Assembly: GCA_019243595.1 (NCBI GenBank)
Contig: JAFAUA010000106.1
Location: 1-10,922 of the forward strand
Origin: Acidimicrobiia bacterium
GTDB lineage: Bacteria; Actinomycetota; Acidimicrobiia; Acidimicrobiales; AC-14
Direction: 5' to 3'
DNA: 10,922 nt
This document shows, piece after piece, positions 1 through 6,880 of this stretch (its first letter is position 1; each line of letters opens with the position of its first letter). The translations under genes and the position numbers were made by a program. The notes beneath the pieces were generated by a model. That model was not told the DNA's origin, did not search any database, and was given only the letters and a program-made list of their open reading frames with translations.

Positions 1-561
1 CAGCATGTTGGTGCGCACGCCTTGCGGACAGAGGCACGACACCTTCACGCCGTGATTGCCGTAGGTGATCGACAGCCACTCGGCCAGTGAGACCACAGCG
101 TGCTTGGTGACCGAGTACGGGAGCTGGCCGATGCCGGTGAGGAGTCCGGCCGCCGACGCCGTGTGCAGCAGGTAGCCCTCGCCGCGCGCAACCCAATGCG
201 GGATGAGCGCACGGGCCGCGTACACGTGGGCCATGAGGTTGATGCCCAGGATGCGCTGCCACGTCTCGTTGGAGTCGTCGAGTCCGCCGGGCGTGATGAT
301 CCCGGCGTTGGCGCAGAACAGATCGATGGGGCCGTTGGCCTCGATGGCGCCCTCGACCAGGCTCTGCACCTCCTCTTCGACCGACACGTCGAGGCGCACC
401 GCGGTGCCGCCGACCTCCTCGGCGACCGCCGCGGCCCCGTCGCCGTCGAGGTCGGCGACGACGATCGTCCGCGCTCCCTCAGCGGCGAACTTGCGGCACA
501 TGGCCCGGCCGATGCCGTTTCCGCCCCCGGTGACGACGACGTGCTTGTCGTTCAGCTCCAT
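1..561 (-). CDS. SDR family NAD(P)-dependent oxidoreductase, 3' end cut off by the window
   Basis: Classical short-chain dehydrogenase/reductase, 187 codons seen, running off the left edge. The family oxidises or reduces a hydroxyl/keto group with NAD(P)(H) in the cytosol; the substrate cannot be told. Visible from the N-terminus: the TGGGNGIG dinucleotide-binding turn at residues 11-18, Asp37 after the second strand (an acidic residue there usually favours NAD over NADP), CANAG at 83-87, and the full catalytic tetrad Asn108, Ser136, Tyr149 and Lys153 (PYSVTK). The break falls after the PQGVRTNML segment, so roughly the last quarter of a typical 250-280-residue SDR is missing. The ATG at 561-559 is the only good start: it leaves a 12-base gap after the TAA of the F420 enzyme upstream, so the two are very probably co-transcribed. 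No clear Shine-Dalgarno is seen. Family certain; substrate unknown. Confidence 0.93.
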   Translation of the reverse strand, partial: MELNDKHVVVTGGGNGIGRAMCRKFAAEGARTIVVADLDGDGAAAVAEEVGGTAVRLDVSVEEEVQSLVEGAIEANGPIDLFCANAGIITPGGLDDSNETWQRILGINLMAHVYAARALIPHWVARGEGYLLHTASAAGLLTGIGQLPYSVTKHAVVSLAEWLSITYGNHGVKVSCLCPQGVRTNML

Positions 562-573
562 GAGGGCGAGACG

Positions 574-1566
574 TTAGAACGCGGCGGCGGCCGCCTTCAG
601 GGTGGCGTCGACGATCGCCATCGGGTCCTCGCCGTAGGGCAGGACGAACACGATCGGCTCGTCGACCCCAGCATCGGCGTAGGCCTTCACTGTCGCGCCG
701 ACGAGCTCGGCGTCGCCCATGACGTCGATGCCGTCGACCATCTCGTCGCTGACCGCGGCCACCGCACCCTTGCGGTCTTTGGCCGCGTGCCGCTCGCGGA
801 TCTGGGCGACGGCGTCGCCGTAGCCGGCGCGCGTGAAGTTGTTGGCGTAGGCGTCGACGGTGGCGTAGCTGAACAAATCGCGCTGGGCCAGCGAGAGGTA
901 GGCCTCCCGATCGGTGACGCCCACGTGGGCGTAGCAGTAGATCCGGGCGTCGCCACCCTTGCGCACCTGCTCCACCGACCACGGGACGTGCGTGGCGGGC
1001 AGGTAGTTGAGGAGCACGCCGTCGGCGACCTCACCGGCCAGGCGCAGCATGCCCTCGTTGAGGGCGCCGATGACGATCTTCGGGGTGCGCTCGGTGCGGA
1101 TGCCCAGGCGGAACTTCGACACCTTGTAGAAGTCGCCCTCGAAGTCGACGGACTCGTCGGAGAGGCACGCCCGGAGCAAAGTGACGAACTCGCGAGTCTG
1201 GGCCAGCGGCCGGTCGCCGTAGCCGGCGCCGTGCCACCGCCCGGCCACGACAGGGGAGGAGATGCCGATCCCGACGAGGATGTCTCGGTCGGGGACCAGC
1301 GCCTGCAGGGTGGCGGCCGCCATGGCGAGCAGGGGCGGCGTGCGCAGCTGGAGGGCGACAACGCCCGTTCCGAGGTCGAGCTGGGGGACGGTGGCGCCCA
1401 CCGAGCCCAGCAACCCGAACGCCTCGGGGCCGGTCACCTCGGCGGTCCAGAACGAGCGAAAACCCAGGTCGGCGGCGGTGCGCGCCACGTCGATCGCGGC
1501 ATTCGGCCCGAATGCGCCCTGAAGTGACGCGAACGTAACACCGAGAGGCAGGGACCGATCAGGCAT
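574..1566 (-). CDS. LLM class F420-dependent oxidoreductase
   Basis: Complete 330-residue luciferase-like (LLM) flavin/F420 enzyme, the usual length for the family. Such proteins are cytosolic TIM barrels that pass hydride between coenzyme F420 (or FMN) and an organic substrate. Seen here: the N-terminal ADLGFRSFWTAEVTGPEAF segment (residues 32-50), the LGTGVVALQLRTP strand (65-77), the LVGIGISSP strand (97-105) followed by WHG, and the late TPKIVIGALNEGMLRLAGEVADGVLLNY region that forms the phosphate-binding part of the barrel. F420 rather than FMN use is inferred from overall resemblance to actinobacterial F420 enzymes; no biochemistry can be read here. The ATG start is supported by a promoter whose -10 box lies 7 bases upstream, implying a leaderless mRNA. 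It heads an operon with the SDR 12 bases downstream, suggesting both act on one oxidised metabolite. Confidence 0.92.
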   Translation of the reverse strand: MPDRSLPLGVTFASLQGAFGPNAAIDVARTAADLGFRSFWTAEVTGPEAFGLLGSVGATVPQLDLGTGVVALQLRTPPLLAMAAATLQALVPDRDILVGIGISSPVVAGRWHGAGYGDRPLAQTREFVTLLRACLSDESVDFEGDFYKVSKFRLGIRTERTPKIVIGALNEGMLRLAGEVADGVLLNYLPATHVPWSVEQVRKGGDARIYCYAHVGVTDREAYLSLAQRDLFSYATVDAYANNFTRAGYGDAVAQIRERHAAKDRKGAVAAVSDEMVDGIDVMGDAELVGATVKAYADAGVDEPIVFVLPYGEDPMAIVDATLKAAAAAF

Positions 1567-1573
1567 GCGGCGA

Positions 1574-1603
1574 ACGCTAGGTGTAGTGACGGTTACCTGT
1601 CAG
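1574..1603 (-). promoter_or_regulatory. Promoter of the LLM-SDR operon, leaderless
   Basis: Read on the minus strand, CTGACA (1603-1598, five of six matches to TTGACA), an 18-base spacer, then TAGCGT (1579-1574, fits TANNNT). Seven bases (TCGCCGC) separate the -10 from the ATG, so transcription should begin at or next to the A of the start codon. It is the only promoter in the window with both boxes well placed. Confidence 0.6.
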
Positions 1604-1687
1604 ACCCGTCGGGTAGGGTGAGATCGCTGTTAACGGCAGGCCTCCATGTGACGATGGTGACGGAAGAGGTTTCCCGACAACGGTGTT

Positions 1688-1691
1688 GGAG
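1688..1691 (+). promoter_or_regulatory. Shine-Dalgarno site for the 59-residue protein
   Basis: GGAG at 1688-1691 followed by AAGGCG and the ATG at 1698, a spacing of six bases. It decides for ATG 1698 over the in-frame GTG at 1683, which would place this purine tract inside the coding region. This gene therefore appears to be translated from a leadered mRNA, unlike most of its neighbours. Confidence 0.55.
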
Positions 1692-1697
1692 AAGGCG

Positions 1698-1877
1698 ATG
1701 AGCGACACACTCGAGAACGAAGCGATCGCAGAGGCCCTTGCGGTCATCGACCAGAGCCTGGAGCGCGTCCACGAGCGCGGCATGCTCACTTCGTCCGAGG
1801 TGTCCGATCTCCTGCTCGACGTGCGCCTGCTGCTTGCCGGCGCTTCGCTCGAGCCGGAGCCCGCAGCCGCCAACTAA
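1698..1877 (+). CDS. Small acidic helical protein of unknown function
   Basis: A 59-residue protein I do not recognise. The composition is helical and acidic: a first predicted helix covers about residues 3-27 (rich in Glu, Ala, Leu), then a RGMLTSSEVSDLL turn and a second helix with a Leu-rich end (LLLDVRLLLAG), then a short Pro/Ala tail (EPEPAAAN). There is no signal peptide, membrane segment or Cys. The start is ATG 1698, preceded by a GGAG site; an in-frame GTG at 1683 would add five residues. It is divergent from the LLM-SDR operon across 131 bases and lies 47 bases upstream of the MDR gene, which has its own -10-like box, so it may be transcribed alone or with the MDR. Codon use looks genuine, with a long run of G/C third positions. 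Existence likely, function unknown. Confidence 0.7.
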   Translation: MSDTLENEAIAEALAVIDQSLERVHERGMLTSSEVSDLLLDVRLLLAGASLEPEPAAAN

Positions 1878-1890
1878 CTAAGCAGCGAAA

Positions 1891-1900
1891 GCCGATCGGC
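1891..1900. repeat. Perfect 10-base palindrome upstream of the MDR gene
   Basis: GCCGATCGGC equals its own reverse complement and lies 10 bases before the TACAGT -10 box of the MDR gene, where a repressor would cover the -35/spacer region. It could be an operator half or full site, but a 10-base GC-rich palindrome can also arise by chance in this sequence. The flanking bases do not extend the symmetry. Confidence 0.3.
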
Positions 1901-1910
1901 GGCGGGGCTC

Positions 1911-1916
1911 TACAGT
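1911..1916 (+). promoter_or_regulatory. -10 box for the MDR gene, leaderless start
   Basis: TACAGT fits TANNNT and ends 8 bases before the ATG at 1925. The same hexamer stands before the PD-(D/E)XK nuclease gene. I see no good -35 element, and no Shine-Dalgarno in the bases between the box and the start. Confidence 0.5.
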
Positions 1917-1924
1917 CCCTGTCG

Positions 1925-2896
1925 ATGCGCGCCGTCGTCTGTCAACAGCTGGGCCCCCTCGACGACCTCGAGATCGAGGACCGACAAGAGCTCGCCCCTG
2001 GTCCCGACGAGGCGATCATCGAGGTGCGGGCTGCGGGGGTGAACTACGTCGACGGCCTGATCTGCCAGGGCCGCTACCAGATCAAGCCCCCGACGCCGTT
2101 CGTCCCCGGCAGCGAGATCGCCGGTGAGGTGTCGGCGGTCGGGGCCGCCGTGAAGGGCGTGGCGCCCGGTGACCGGGTGATCGCCATGACCGGGTTCGGC
2201 GGGTTCGCCGACGAGGTGGCGGTGCCCGCGGCGTCGGTGATCGCCATCCCCGAAACCCTGAGCTATGCCCAGGCCGCGGCGCTCATCCAGAGCTACAGCA
2301 CGGCGCTGTTCACGCTGACCAAGCGCACGTCGGTATCGCCAGGTGAATGGGTCCTCGTTCTGGGCGCCGGCGGCGGCATCGGTCTGGCCTGCATCGACGT
2401 CGCCGTCGCCCTCGGGGCGCACGTCATCGCCGCCGCCTCGAGTCCCGACAAGCTCGAGGCCGCCGAGGCCATGGGCGCCGAAGCGACGATCGCCTACGAG
2501 GACGAGGACCTCAAGACCAGGGCCCGGGAGCTCTCCGGCGGAGGTGTCGACGTCGTGATGGACGCCGTCGGCGGCAAGCACGCCGAGCCGGCGCTCCGGG
2601 CGACCCGCTGGAACGGGCGCTTCTGCGTCGTGGGCTTCGCGTCGGGCTCGATCCCGTCGGTACCGCTCAACCAGGTGCTGCTCAACAACCGCACCGTGGT
2701 CGGCGTCGATTGGGGGGCGTGGACCTTCCGCGAGCAAGGGGCGTATCGGGCCCTGCTCGACGACCTGATGGTGATGGTGGGTGATGGCAAGCTCCACCCG
2801 CCGGTGCCCGCCGAACGTTCGCTCGTCGATGCCGCGGGGGCCATGACCGACCTGATCGAGCGCCGGGTGACCGGCAAGCTCGTCCTGGTGCCGTGA
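1925..2896 (+). CDS. Zinc-independent MDR: NADPH:quinone oxidoreductase family
   Basis: Complete 323-residue medium-chain dehydrogenase/reductase of the quinone oxidoreductase/enoyl reductase branch. These cytosolic enzymes use NADPH to reduce quinones or activated double bonds. Seen: the GroES-like N-terminal half with AAGVNYVDGLICQGRY and FVPGSEIAGEV (about residues 36-68), then the Rossmann half with LGAGGGIG at 146-153 and the AAASSPDKLEAAEAMGA segment that usually contacts the 2'-phosphate of NADPH. The catalytic-zinc Cys and the four-Cys structural-zinc loop of alcohol dehydrogenases are absent, as expected for this branch. The C-terminus ends with the typical RRVTGKLVLVP. Its TGA overlaps the GTG of the GAF gene (GTGA), so the two are translationally coupled. 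The substrate (quinone, enoyl-CoA or xenobiotic) cannot be told. Confidence 0.93.
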   Translation: MRAVVCQQLGPLDDLEIEDRQELAPGPDEAIIEVRAAGVNYVDGLICQGRYQIKPPTPFVPGSEIAGEVSAVGAAVKGVAPGDRVIAMTGFGGFADEVAVPAASVIAIPETLSYAQAAALIQSYSTALFTLTKRTSVSPGEWVLVLGAGGGIGLACIDVAVALGAHVIAAASSPDKLEAAEAMGAEATIAYEDEDLKTRARELSGGGVDVVMDAVGGKHAEPALRATRWNGRFCVVGFASGSIPSVPLNQVLLNNRTVVGVDWGAWTFREQGAYRALLDDLMVMVGDGKLHPPVPAERSLVDAAGAMTDLIERRVTGKLVLVP

Positions 2897-3411
2897 GCGT
2901 CGACTCGCCCGAACATGAGGCGCTCCTCCGCCGCCTCTCCGGCGAGCTGACGCGCCTGCACTCGTGGGAGGACGTCGCCGCCTACGTCATCGGTGCGGCC
3001 GTGCAACTGCTCGGCGGCAACACCGGGTCGTTGTGCCTGTTGACGCCGGACAAGCGGGAGCTCGAGATCGTGGCCGAGCACGGCTACTCCATCGAGGTCA
3101 ACGCCGTGTGGACGCGCTTCCGCGTCGACGCTCCGCTCCCTGCCAGCGAGGCGGCGCGCACCGGCAAGCCCGTGTTCATCACGTCGCCCGAGGAGCGCGA
3201 CTCCAGGTACCCGATCTTCCTGGAGCAGCCGGTGGTGCAGGACGCGGCATACGCGATCGAACCCCTCCTCGTCGACGGCCGCGTCATCGGCACGCTGGTG
3301 ATCGGGTTCGAAAGAGCGCGGGAGTTCAGCGACGAGGATCAGGAGCTGCTCGGCGCGGCCGCGGCGCGATGCGCGCACGCCCTGGACAAGCGCCGCCGTC
3401 CCGGCGACTAG
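2893..3411 (+). CDS. Stand-alone GAF domain protein
   Basis: A 172-residue protein that is almost entirely one GAF domain, a sensory fold that binds small ligands or serves as a dimerisation module. Seen: an N-terminal helix (LLRRLSGELTRLHSWEDVAAYV), the LGGNTGSLCLLTPDKRELEIVAEHGY strand-turn-strand, the conserved LPASEAARTGKPVFI segment (about residues 82-96), a helical insert with ERDSRYP, then LLVDGRVIGTLVIGF and a last helix. No kinase, PP2C/SpoIIE, GGDEF or DNA-binding output domain follows; the protein stops after a short basic tail (DKRRRPGD). In actinobacteria GAF domains of this look commonly precede PP2C or histidine kinase modules, so the solitary form needs a partner. The GTG start overlaps the MDR stop by four bases (GTGA), implying coupled, roughly equal synthesis. 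It converges with the WS/DGAT gene, with three bases between stop codons. Confidence 0.9.
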   Translation: MSVDSPEHEALLRRLSGELTRLHSWEDVAAYVIGAAVQLLGGNTGSLCLLTPDKRELEIVAEHGYSIEVNAVWTRFRVDAPLPASEAARTGKPVFITSPEERDSRYPIFLEQPVVQDAAYAIEPLLVDGRVIGTLVIGFERAREFSDEDQELLGAAAARCAHALDKRRRPGD

Positions 3412-3414
3412 CGA

Positions 3415-4815
3415 CTAGGAACCACCGGCCTTCAGCAGCTCGGCGAACGACTCCTCGATGCAGGTGCGGAGTAGTTCGGGCTCGTCGATGGCTGCCGTGT
3501 CGATGTTGAGGCCGACGTCGAAGCGGTTCTTGTATGACATCACGGTCGCGTTGAAGGCCGTGCCCGCGGTCGGGCCCATCGGGTGGTTGCCCTCGATGTG
3601 GGCACCGGCGATGTAGAGGTCGAAGTCGGCGGCCCGCACGTTCGATGCCGCGAAGTCGACAGTCTCGGCCTGCTGGCGGGCGACGCGCGTCAGCACCGAG
3701 GTCGGCAGGTTGTTCATCACCCCGGCCAGGGAGCCGAACAGGCCAAGCGCCCGCTCGGTCTTGGCCACTCCGAGGCGTTCGCGGACCCCTGCGAACCGGG
3801 CGGCCGGGTCCTCGATGCCGGCCGGGATCAGCAGGCGGGCGGGACTGAACGCGTTGCCGCCCGCCGACTTGTCCTCCCGGATGTTCACCGGCATCGTCAG
3901 CCGCAGCTCGTCGACGTCGGTGCCCTTGGATCGGTGATAGGCAGCAGCACCGCCGGCGAGCGCGGTGACGAACAGGTCGTTGACCGTCCCGCCCATGCCC
4001 TTCGCGGCCCGCTTCACCTCGTCGAGGTTGACGGTGAGGGTCTCGAAACGGCGCGTGAGCGAGCGATGCCCGGTCCACAACGGCGAGCGCGAGGGCTCGA
4101 CGACGCCCAGCTGCCGCCACAGCGACTGGCCCGTGGCGACCAGGTCGCTGACGAGGCGCGCTCCCCGATCGGGGTGGGCGGCGATGCCGGCGACACCACT
4201 CGCACCCCGCTGCAGCACGCCGAGCTGGCGGCGGACATTGTGGCCGACGGCGTCGGAGAGCACGTCGTAGATGCCGCGCTCGGGTGTGCGCTCCGGCTCC
4301 TCGACGTCTTCGGGATCCTCGGCGTCCGGCGCCAGATCGAGGAACTGCATCGACAGGCGCACGCCGCCGACTCCGTCGGTGATCGTGTGGTGCATCTTGG
4401 CCAGCAGCGCGGCGCGGTTGCCTTCGAGTCCCTCGACGATCGTCAGCTGCCAGAGCGGCCGGGCGCGGTCGAATGCGTCCTCGTAGATGAGGGCGGCCAG
4501 GTCGAGCAGCTGGCGCTCGGTGCCGGGCGGCGGCACGGCCACCCGCCGCACGTGGAAGTCGATGTCGAAGGAAGGGTCGTCGGCCCATTCGGGAGGGGCG
4601 AACCGGAATGGCGGCGGGACGACCCGCTGGCCGAGGCGCGGGATGACCTTCACGGCCCGCTCCATACGCCGCCGGAAGCGCTCGAAGTCGGGCGGGCTGT
4701 CGAGCAGCGTGAGCTGCAGGAAGGACGACCGCATCGCGGGGTCCTTCTCGATAGTCCACATGAGCGCCTCGGCGTCACTCATGCGGCGCTCGAAGCGCAT
4801 CGGACGCTCCGCCAT
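3415..4815 (-). CDS. Wax ester synthase/diacylglycerol acyltransferase (WS/DGAT)
   Basis: Complete 466-residue acyltransferase of the bacterial WS/DGAT family (usual length 450-500). It transfers acyl groups from acyl-CoA to diacylglycerol or fatty alcohols, making triacylglycerol or wax ester at the inner membrane or lipid-droplet surface. The hallmark HHxxxDG motif is intact: His142, His143 and Asp147 in MHHTITDGVGG, the second His being the catalytic base of the family. Also seen: RPLW at 119-122 leading into the first domain, and in the C-terminal domain the NDLFVTALAGG helix, the LTMPVNIRED strand and the late GPTAGTAFNATVMSYKNRFDVGLNID region. ATG 4815 is favoured by a TAGCGT box 7 bases upstream; an internal Met12 is possible. 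It is the last gene of the six-gene minus-strand cluster, 27 bases after the DsbA-like gene. Whether it makes wax or triacylglycerol cannot be read. Confidence 0.94.
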   Translation of the reverse strand: MAERPMRFERRMSDAEALMWTIEKDPAMRSSFLQLTLLDSPPDFERFRRRMERAVKVIPRLGQRVVPPPFRFAPPEWADDPSFDIDFHVRRVAVPPPGTERQLLDLAALIYEDAFDRARPLWQLTIVEGLEGNRAALLAKMHHTITDGVGGVRLSMQFLDLAPDAEDPEDVEEPERTPERGIYDVLSDAVGHNVRRQLGVLQRGASGVAGIAAHPDRGARLVSDLVATGQSLWRQLGVVEPSRSPLWTGHRSLTRRFETLTVNLDEVKRAAKGMGGTVNDLFVTALAGGAAAYHRSKGTDVDELRLTMPVNIREDKSAGGNAFSPARLLIPAGIEDPAARFAGVRERLGVAKTERALGLFGSLAGVMNNLPTSVLTRVARQQAETVDFAASNVRAADFDLYIAGAHIEGNHPMGPTAGTAFNATVMSYKNRFDVGLNIDTAAIDEPELLRTCIEESFAELLKAGGS

Positions 4816-4822
4816 ACCGCCG

Positions 4823-4828
4823 ACGCTA
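4823..4828 (-). promoter_or_regulatory. -10 box for the WS/DGAT gene, leaderless start
   Basis: TAGCGT on the minus strand, with seven bases (CGGCGGT) before the ATG at 4815: the same hexamer and spacing as at the LLM operon. No clear -35 is seen. It sits in the 27-base gap after the DsbA-like gene, so the acyltransferase may be made from its own mRNA as well as by read-through. Confidence 0.45.
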
Positions 4829-4842
4829 ACGCGCGCCTCGCA

Positions 4843-5445
4843 TCACCGCGGGATTGACGTGTGCTTGAACTCGTTGAGCTCGGGCCAGTTCGTCACCAGG
4901 TCGACGATGCGCTCGATCGTGGCGCGTGCGTGCTCGGCGTCCTTGCCCGGCCGGTGCATCACGCGCACGAAGACGGCCTGGTCGCCGGCGATGAACGTGG
5001 GCACGCCGAACACCTGGTGGTCGGCGACGGCGCGCTCGTGCTCGGTGCGGAAGATCTTCAGCGGCTGGCCGGTGGCGATCTCGGCGAACACGGCGTCGGC
5101 GTCGGCGCCGTTGGCCGTCAGCACGTCACGGATGACGTCTTCCTCGCGGATGTCGCGGCCCTCGTCGTGTCGCGCCGCGAACAGGGCCCGCTGGACGGCG
5201 TAGAAGACGTCGGGGAAGTGGTCGCGCACGACGATCCCGGCTTGCATGGCCACAAGGGCGGGCGCTTTTTCGGGGTCGTCCCACACGTCGGGCTGGCCCT
5301 CTTCGACGTGGGCCTGGTTGAGCGAGAACGGCACCCAGGTCACGTCCCAGTCCGCGCCGCCTTCGAGGGCGGTGAGGACGTGCTCGCTGGCGTTGCGGGC
5401 GAACGGGCACCGGTAGTCCCACGTCACGGCAAAGGAAGTAGTCAT
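4843..5445 (-). CDS. DsbA family thioredoxin-fold protein with a single active-site Cys
   Basis: A 200-residue protein of the DsbA/FrnE/2-hydroxychromene-2-carboxylate isomerase-like group. Seen: the first strand and active-site turn WDYRCPFARN with Cys13, a helical insertion of about residues 55-130 (PALVAMQAGIVVRDHFPDVFY and beyond), and the cis-proline loop FGVPTFI with Pro149, then a C-terminal strand and helix. Cys13 is the only Cys in the protein: CPFA replaces the CxxC of true disulfide oxidases, so it cannot make an intramolecular disulfide and more likely acts as a glutathione- or mycothiol-type transferase/isomerase, or by mixed disulfide. There is no signal peptide, so it is cytosolic. 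ATG 5445 follows the TGA of the PAP2 gene by 8 bases, so it is in operon with it. The physiological substrate is unknown. Confidence 0.88.
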   Translation of the reverse strand: MTTSFAVTWDYRCPFARNASEHVLTALEGGADWDVTWVPFSLNQAHVEEGQPDVWDDPEKAPALVAMQAGIVVRDHFPDVFYAVQRALFAARHDEGRDIREEDVIRDVLTANGADADAVFAEIATGQPLKIFRTEHERAVADHQVFGVPTFIAGDQAVFVRVMHRPGKDAEHARATIERIVDLVTNWPELNEFKHTSIPR

Positions 5446-5453
5446 CGAATCAA

Positions 5454-6050
5454 TCAACCCCTCCCCGGGACCTCGGATTCCGAAACGGCGGTCACCGTGG
5501 GCGCCGGAGCGAGGGGAAACAGAGACCGAGCCGTGTGTCCCATCAGCGCTCCGAGGGCGGCGCCGGCCACCACGTCCGACGCGTGGTGCATCTTCACGTA
5601 CACCCGGCTGGTGGCGACGACGGCGGCGATTGCGTAGTACAGCGGCCAGAGGGCGTCGTCCTCGCTGAGCAGGGCGGCGGCGCTGAACGCGGAGGTGGCG
5701 TGGCCGCTGGGGAAGCTGCTCGTGCGGGGCCGTCGGAGTCGCCGGGTGGGTACCCAGCCGTCCGTCAGCGGCCGGCGCCGGCGGAAGAACGACTTGATGA
5801 CGCCATTGACCAAGGCCGACTCGACGCCGAGGCCGACGCCGACGCGCACGGCCGCGTGCCAGTCGCGCTCGGACCGAAGGCCGCGCAGGGCGCCGAGGAT
5901 GAACCACACGAGGCTGAAGTCGCCGAGCTCCGACGCGCCGTAGAAGACCCGGTCGCTGACGGGGTTGCCGCGCAAGTGATCGAAGGCGCTGTCGACGCGG
6001 TCGTCGAACCGGGCGATGCGGTTGCGGAGGTCCTCGGGCACCAACGGCAC
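5454..6050 (-). CDS. PAP2 family phosphatase (membrane)
   Basis: A 198-residue integral membrane PAP2 (type 2 phosphatidic acid phosphatase) protein with all three phosphatase motifs: KX6RP at Lys86-Pro94 (KSFFRRRRP), PSGH at 114-117 and SRx5HxxxD from Ser148 to Asp159 (SRVYVKMHHASD). His117 and His155 are the acid/base and nucleophile positions by family analogy. Hydrophobic stretches near 45-58, 70-85, 118-128, 135-147 and 160-172 are consistent with a multi-pass membrane protein. PAP2 enzymes hydrolyse phosphatidate, lysophosphatidate or isoprenyl diphosphates; the real substrate is not determined. It starts with GTG 13 bases after the nuclease gene and is followed 8 bases on by the DsbA-like gene. 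Two genes ahead of WS/DGAT, it could supply diacylglycerol, but that is inference. Confidence 0.92.
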   Translation of the reverse strand: MPLVPEDLRNRIARFDDRVDSAFDHLRGNPVSDRVFYGASELGDFSLVWFILGALRGLRSERDWHAAVRVGVGLGVESALVNGVIKSFFRRRRPLTDGWVPTRRLRRPRTSSFPSGHATSAFSAAALLSEDDALWPLYYAIAAVVATSRVYVKMHHASDVVAGAALGALMGHTARSLFPLAPAPTVTAVSESEVPGRG

Positions 6051-6056
6051 CCTTCA

Positions 6057-6062
6057 ACCGTA
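6057..6062 (-). promoter_or_regulatory. -10 box for the PAP2 gene, leaderless start
   Basis: TACGGT on the minus strand with six bases (TGAAGG) before the GTG at 6050, inside the 13-base gap after the nuclease stop codon. The GAAGG could be taken as a Shine-Dalgarno, but it ends next to the start codon, too close to work as one. No -35 is recognised. Confidence 0.4.
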
Positions 6063-6063
6063 G

Positions 6064-6873
6064 TTACGCAGGAACGAGAGGGAGCAGTTCCTTGGCCTGG
6101 GCCGGGTCGCCGCCCCACGCCGGGCAGTACTGCCGGAACGAGCACCACTCGCACAATCCCGAGGGGCGGGGCTTGAAGTTCTCGGTGGCGCAGGCCCGCT
6201 CGACGGCCTGCCAGATCGCCGTCGCCCGCTGCTCGAGGCCCTTGATCGACTGCTCCGAGGGCTCGGCGATGATCGCCACAGGTTCCTGGAGATAGAGGAG
6301 CTGGATGCGGTCAGGGCGGCGGCCGAACAGCCGCTCGCAGAGGAAGGCGTAGAAGTGCACCCCGCCCAGCCGTCCCTGCTCGTAGCGCTCCCGTGGCGCC
6401 TTTCCGGTTTTGAAGTCGGTGACGACCAGCTTGCCGGCGTCGAGCTCGAGGCGGTCGATGATGCCCCGCAGGCGCAGGGAACCGAGCTCGACCTCGAGCT
6501 TCAGTTCCAGCCCGATGGGGTGGACCGTCCTCGGGTCCTCGAGCAGGAAGTAGTTGCGAAGCAGGGCTTCGGCCTCGGAGTAGAACGTCGCCTCTTCGTC
6601 GGGCGTCAGGTTGAGGCCGGTGTACTCGGGGTGCTCGCGCAGCTCCTCTTGCGCCCGCTGGAGGCAGCGCAGGGAGACGGGAATCGTGCGCTGCTCGGGG
6701 GGCTCGATGCAGAACAGCAGCTCGAGGGCCCGGTGCACGAGCGTGCCCTTCGTGGTGTACGGCTGCGGGGGCTCGGGCAGTCGATCGATGGCCGAGAACC
6801 GGAACGCCAGCGCGCAGTCCTTGAACGACGCCACCTTTGACGGGGTGAGCGATGTGGGCAGCGGCAGAGCCAT
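6064..6873 (-). CDS. RecB family exonuclease-like PD-(D/E)XK nuclease with Fe-S cysteines
   Basis: A 269-residue single-domain nuclease of the RecB/AddB/Cas4 type (PDDEXK_1). Seen in order: SKVASFKDCALAFRF with Cys20; the KGTLVHRALELL helix with His47; an acidic residue in LELKLEVE (Glu123 region); GIIDRLE with Asp140; the catalytic core VTDFKTGKAP with Asp153 and Lys155; the QGRLGGVHFYAFL (QxxxY-like) helix; and near the end CEWCSFRQYC with Cys241, Cys244 and Cys250. One N-terminal plus three C-terminal Cys is the arrangement that binds a 4Fe-4S cluster in AddB and Cas4. There is no helicase domain, so it acts alone or with a partner encoded elsewhere. From memory it resembles mycobacterial stand-alone RecB-like exonucleases. 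The start is ATG 6873, supported by a TACAGT box 7 bases upstream; an ATG at 6921 would add 16 unconserved-looking residues. It lies 44 bases after the hydrolase gene. Confidence 0.9.
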   Translation of the reverse strand: MALPLPTSLTPSKVASFKDCALAFRFSAIDRLPEPPQPYTTKGTLVHRALELLFCIEPPEQRTIPVSLRCLQRAQEELREHPEYTGLNLTPDEEATFYSEAEALLRNYFLLEDPRTVHPIGLELKLEVELGSLRLRGIIDRLELDAGKLVVTDFKTGKAPRERYEQGRLGGVHFYAFLCERLFGRRPDRIQLLYLQEPVAIIAEPSEQSIKGLEQRATAIWQAVERACATENFKPRPSGLCEWCSFRQYCPAWGGDPAQAKELLPLVPA

Positions 6874-6880
6874 CGATCCG

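Noticed and set aside
100..1527. A 475-codon plus-strand open frame opposite the SDR and LLM genes, and a 673-codon one at 7663-9684.
   Set aside because: Both lie antisense or across frames of genes with clear catalytic motifs; long stop-free antisense frames are normal in G+C-rich DNA. Their translations are low-complexity Arg/Gly/Asp/Val-rich and show no domain.
1683..1697. GTG at 1683 as start of the 59-residue protein.
   Set aside because: It would put the GGAG ribosome-binding site inside the coding sequence; ATG 1698 has the site at a normal six-base distance.
6064..6873. Cas4 of a CRISPR system.
   Set aside because: The core and Fe-S cysteines are shared with Cas4, but there is no repeat array or other cas gene, and the length and general form fit stand-alone RecB-like exonucleases.
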